Below are positions 13,463-14,918 of a stretch of 14,918 nucleotides of DNA, piece after piece. The stretch comes from Gammaproteobacteria bacterium (lineage in GTDB: Bacteria; Pseudomonadota; Gammaproteobacteria; SZUA-229), in assembly GCA_029880105.1 (NCBI GenBank), contig JAOUPA010000036.1:1-14918 (forward strand). The letters are read 5' to 3'. The notes beneath the pieces were generated by a model that made no database searches, was not told the DNA's origin, and saw nothing but the letters and a program-made list of their open reading frames with translations. The position numbers and the translations under genes were made by a program. Position 1 is the stretch's first letter. Every line of letters starts with the position of its first letter.

Positions 13463-14918
13463 ATGAACCACGAAAACACCAGAAAACCCTGTTTTCATTG
13501 CGGATTAACCGTGCCCGACCAGTTTGATATCCATGTCAAAATCAACGGCAGGGACGAACCCATGTGCTGTTATGGCTGTCAGGCAGTAGCCCAATCTATC
13601 GTTGATAGTGGCATGGCAGATTTCTACAAATTCAGGACAGCGCCTTCGCAAAAGGCCGGCGAAATTGTGCCCGAGTTCCTGCAACGCCTCAAGGCCTATG
13701 ACAACCCGCAGATACAGAAACAGTTTGTTACCGATGGTAGTGAAGAAATACGGGAAGTTGCCCTGATCCTCGAAGGTATCGTCTGCGCCGCCTGTATCTG
13801 GCTCAATGAAAAACACCTGAATGCCCTACCCGGCGTAATAAGTGCCAGCATCAATTATTCCAATAGCCGGGCCAGGGTTCGCTGGGATAATAATCGCATT
13901 TCACTCAGCGAAATCCTCGAGTCCATCACCCGCATCGGCTATCTCGCCCACCCCTATAACCCGGATCGCCAGCAACACATCATTGAGAAGGAGAAAAAAC
14001 AACAGCTACGCCGTATCGGCATCGCCGCCCTGCTCGGTATGCAAATCATGATACTGGCCGTAGCAATGTACACTGGCGGCTGGTGGGGCATAGAAGATAA
14101 CTTCAACCAGATGTTCCGCTGGGTCAGCCTGGGCATCACCGTGCCACTACTATTATTTGCATCAAGCCCATTCTTTACAGCAGCAATGCGCGACCTAAAA
14201 AATAAACGCGTGGGCATGGATGTACCCGTCGCCCTTGGTATCGGCATCGCCTTCAGCGCCAGTGTCGCACACACCATCCAGGGTAGCGGTGAAGTCTATT
14301 TTGACTCGGTCGCCATGTTCACCTTCTTTTTGCTATCGGCCCGTTATTTTGAATCCAATGCCCGCAAACGTACGGCTGAAGCCACCGAGGCCCTGCTCAA
14401 CCTGCAACCCGCAATTGCAACCAGGCTGGCAACCGATGACAGCGGCGCTTACGACCATCAACAGCAATCCAGCATCTCTGTGGCTGAGCTCAGCATCGGC
14501 GACTACGTACTGGTCAGGCCCGGCGAGAACATACCTGCAGACGGCACCATCGTCGAAGGCACCTCGGGCATCAATGAATCTCTGATCACTGGTGAGAGCC
14601 TGCCAGTAATCAGAACTATCAACGATAACGTTGTAGGCGGTAGCACCAATACCGAAAGCCCGCTAGTTATTTGTATCGACAAAATCGGTGATGACACCGT
14701 ACTCGCCTCTATTCATCGCCTGCTTGACGAAGCACAAAATAAAAAACCAGCAATTGCAAAAATGGCTGACCAGCTCGCTTCAAAATTTGTCACGGTTATT
14801 TTATTGCTGGCCAGTGGCGTAGCGCTTTACTGGTATCAGGCCAACCCGGAGCACTGGATTGCAATTACTGTCGCGACACTGGTCGTTACCTGCCCCTGCG
14901 CTTTATCACTAGCCCCAC
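13463..14918 (+). CDS. ccoI: CcoI/FixI copper-translocating P1B-type ATPase (3' end outside window)
   Basis: CcoI is an inner-membrane copper exporter that supplies copper for the CuB centre of cbb3 oxidase. The open frame runs off the window after 485 codons of an expected ~800. In order: an N-terminal cysteine-rich domain (C10-F-H-C13, then C35-C-Y-G-C39) typical of the FixI/CcoI group; an HMA metal-binding domain with C108-A-A-C111 (GIVCAACIW); membrane helices from about residue 185; the actuator domain with the TGES dephosphorylation motif at 376-379; and the transport motif C477-P-C479 in the last visible helix. The phosphorylation (DKTGT) and ATP-binding domains lie beyond the edge. 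The ATG at 13463 has no clear Shine-Dalgarno but is the only good start in frame. It is divergent from fnr, and ccoS, which often follows, would be outside. Confidence 0.96.
   Translation, partial: MNHENTRKPCFHCGLTVPDQFDIHVKINGRDEPMCCYGCQAVAQSIVDSGMADFYKFRTAPSQKAGEIVPEFLQRLKAYDNPQIQKQFVTDGSEEIREVALILEGIVCAACIWLNEKHLNALPGVISASINYSNSRARVRWDNNRISLSEILESITRIGYLAHPYNPDRQQHIIEKEKKQQLRRIGIAALLGMQIMILAVAMYTGGWWGIEDNFNQMFRWVSLGITVPLLLFASSPFFTAAMRDLKNKRVGMDVPVALGIGIAFSASVAHTIQGSGEVYFDSVAMFTFFLLSARYFESNARKRTAEATEALLNLQPAIATRLATDDSGAYDHQQQSSISVAELSIGDYVLVRPGENIPADGTIVEGTSGINESLITGESLPVIRTINDNVVGGSTNTESPLVICIDKIGDDTVLASIHRLLDEAQNKKPAIAKMADQLASKFVTVILLLASGVALYWYQANPEHWIAITVATLVVTCPCALSLAP

Noticed and set aside
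1..14918. Mobile elements, CRISPR arrays, tRNA or rRNA genes, defence systems
   Set aside because: No transposase, integrase, direct repeat array or RNA-gene sequence was recognised on either strand; the window is explained by housekeeping and respiratory genes.

Overview
The window reads as chromosomal DNA of a free-living gammaproteobacterium with aerobic-to-microaerobic respiration. The left part carries prmA – zinc-ribbon/DUF3426 gene – dusB – fis – purH, an order I know from Pseudomonas-type gammaproteobacteria. The rest is a complete cbb3 (high-affinity) cytochrome oxidase locus with an Fnr/Anr-type oxygen regulator. Base composition looks moderate (mid-40s to about 50 % GC by eye, with AT-rich intergenic regions). 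No phage, transposon, CRISPR, rRNA or tRNA gene was recognised, and genus cannot be assigned from what I see.

Layout, + strand 1-4790: the 3' part of prmA (ribosomal protein L11 methyltransferase), a membrane-anchored zinc-ribbon DUF3426 protein, dusB (tRNA dihydrouridine synthase) overlapping fis (nucleoid protein) by ATGA, and purH (last two steps of IMP synthesis). The purD gene that often follows purH is absent. Instead there is a 372-bp gene-free, AT-rich convergent spacer (4791-5162).

Layout, - strand 10676-5163: ccoN-ccoO-ccoQ-ccoP (the oxidase subunits; ccoQ is only 54 codons), then a small two-helix cysteine-rich membrane protein of unknown role, then ccoG (Fe-S/copper accessory protein) and a ccoH/FixH-like assembly protein. 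A 403-bp intergenic region (10677-11079) separates ccoN from the divergent hemN (oxygen-independent coproporphyrinogen III dehydrogenase, 11080-12471, +). hemN converges on fnr (12480-13250, -), with only 8 bp between stop codons. fnr is divergent from ccoI/fixI (13463 to the window end, +), a copper-exporting P-type ATPase cut off by the end of the window.

How they fit together: Fnr keeps the four cysteines for an O2-sensing [4Fe-4S] cluster and the E-S-R recognition residues for TTGAT half-sites. The ccoN-hemN spacer holds two facing Fnr-type sites, each centred 41.5 bp from the start point predicted by a matching -10 box, which is the class II activator geometry. Low oxygen would thus switch on the oxidase and the anaerobic route to its heme together, while CcoI, CcoG, CcoH and possibly the small cysteine-rich protein serve copper delivery and assembly. 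The less explained items are that small protein, a perfect 15-bp palindrome lying between the two Fnr sites, the long ccoN leader and the hemN/fnr tail-to-tail arrangement.
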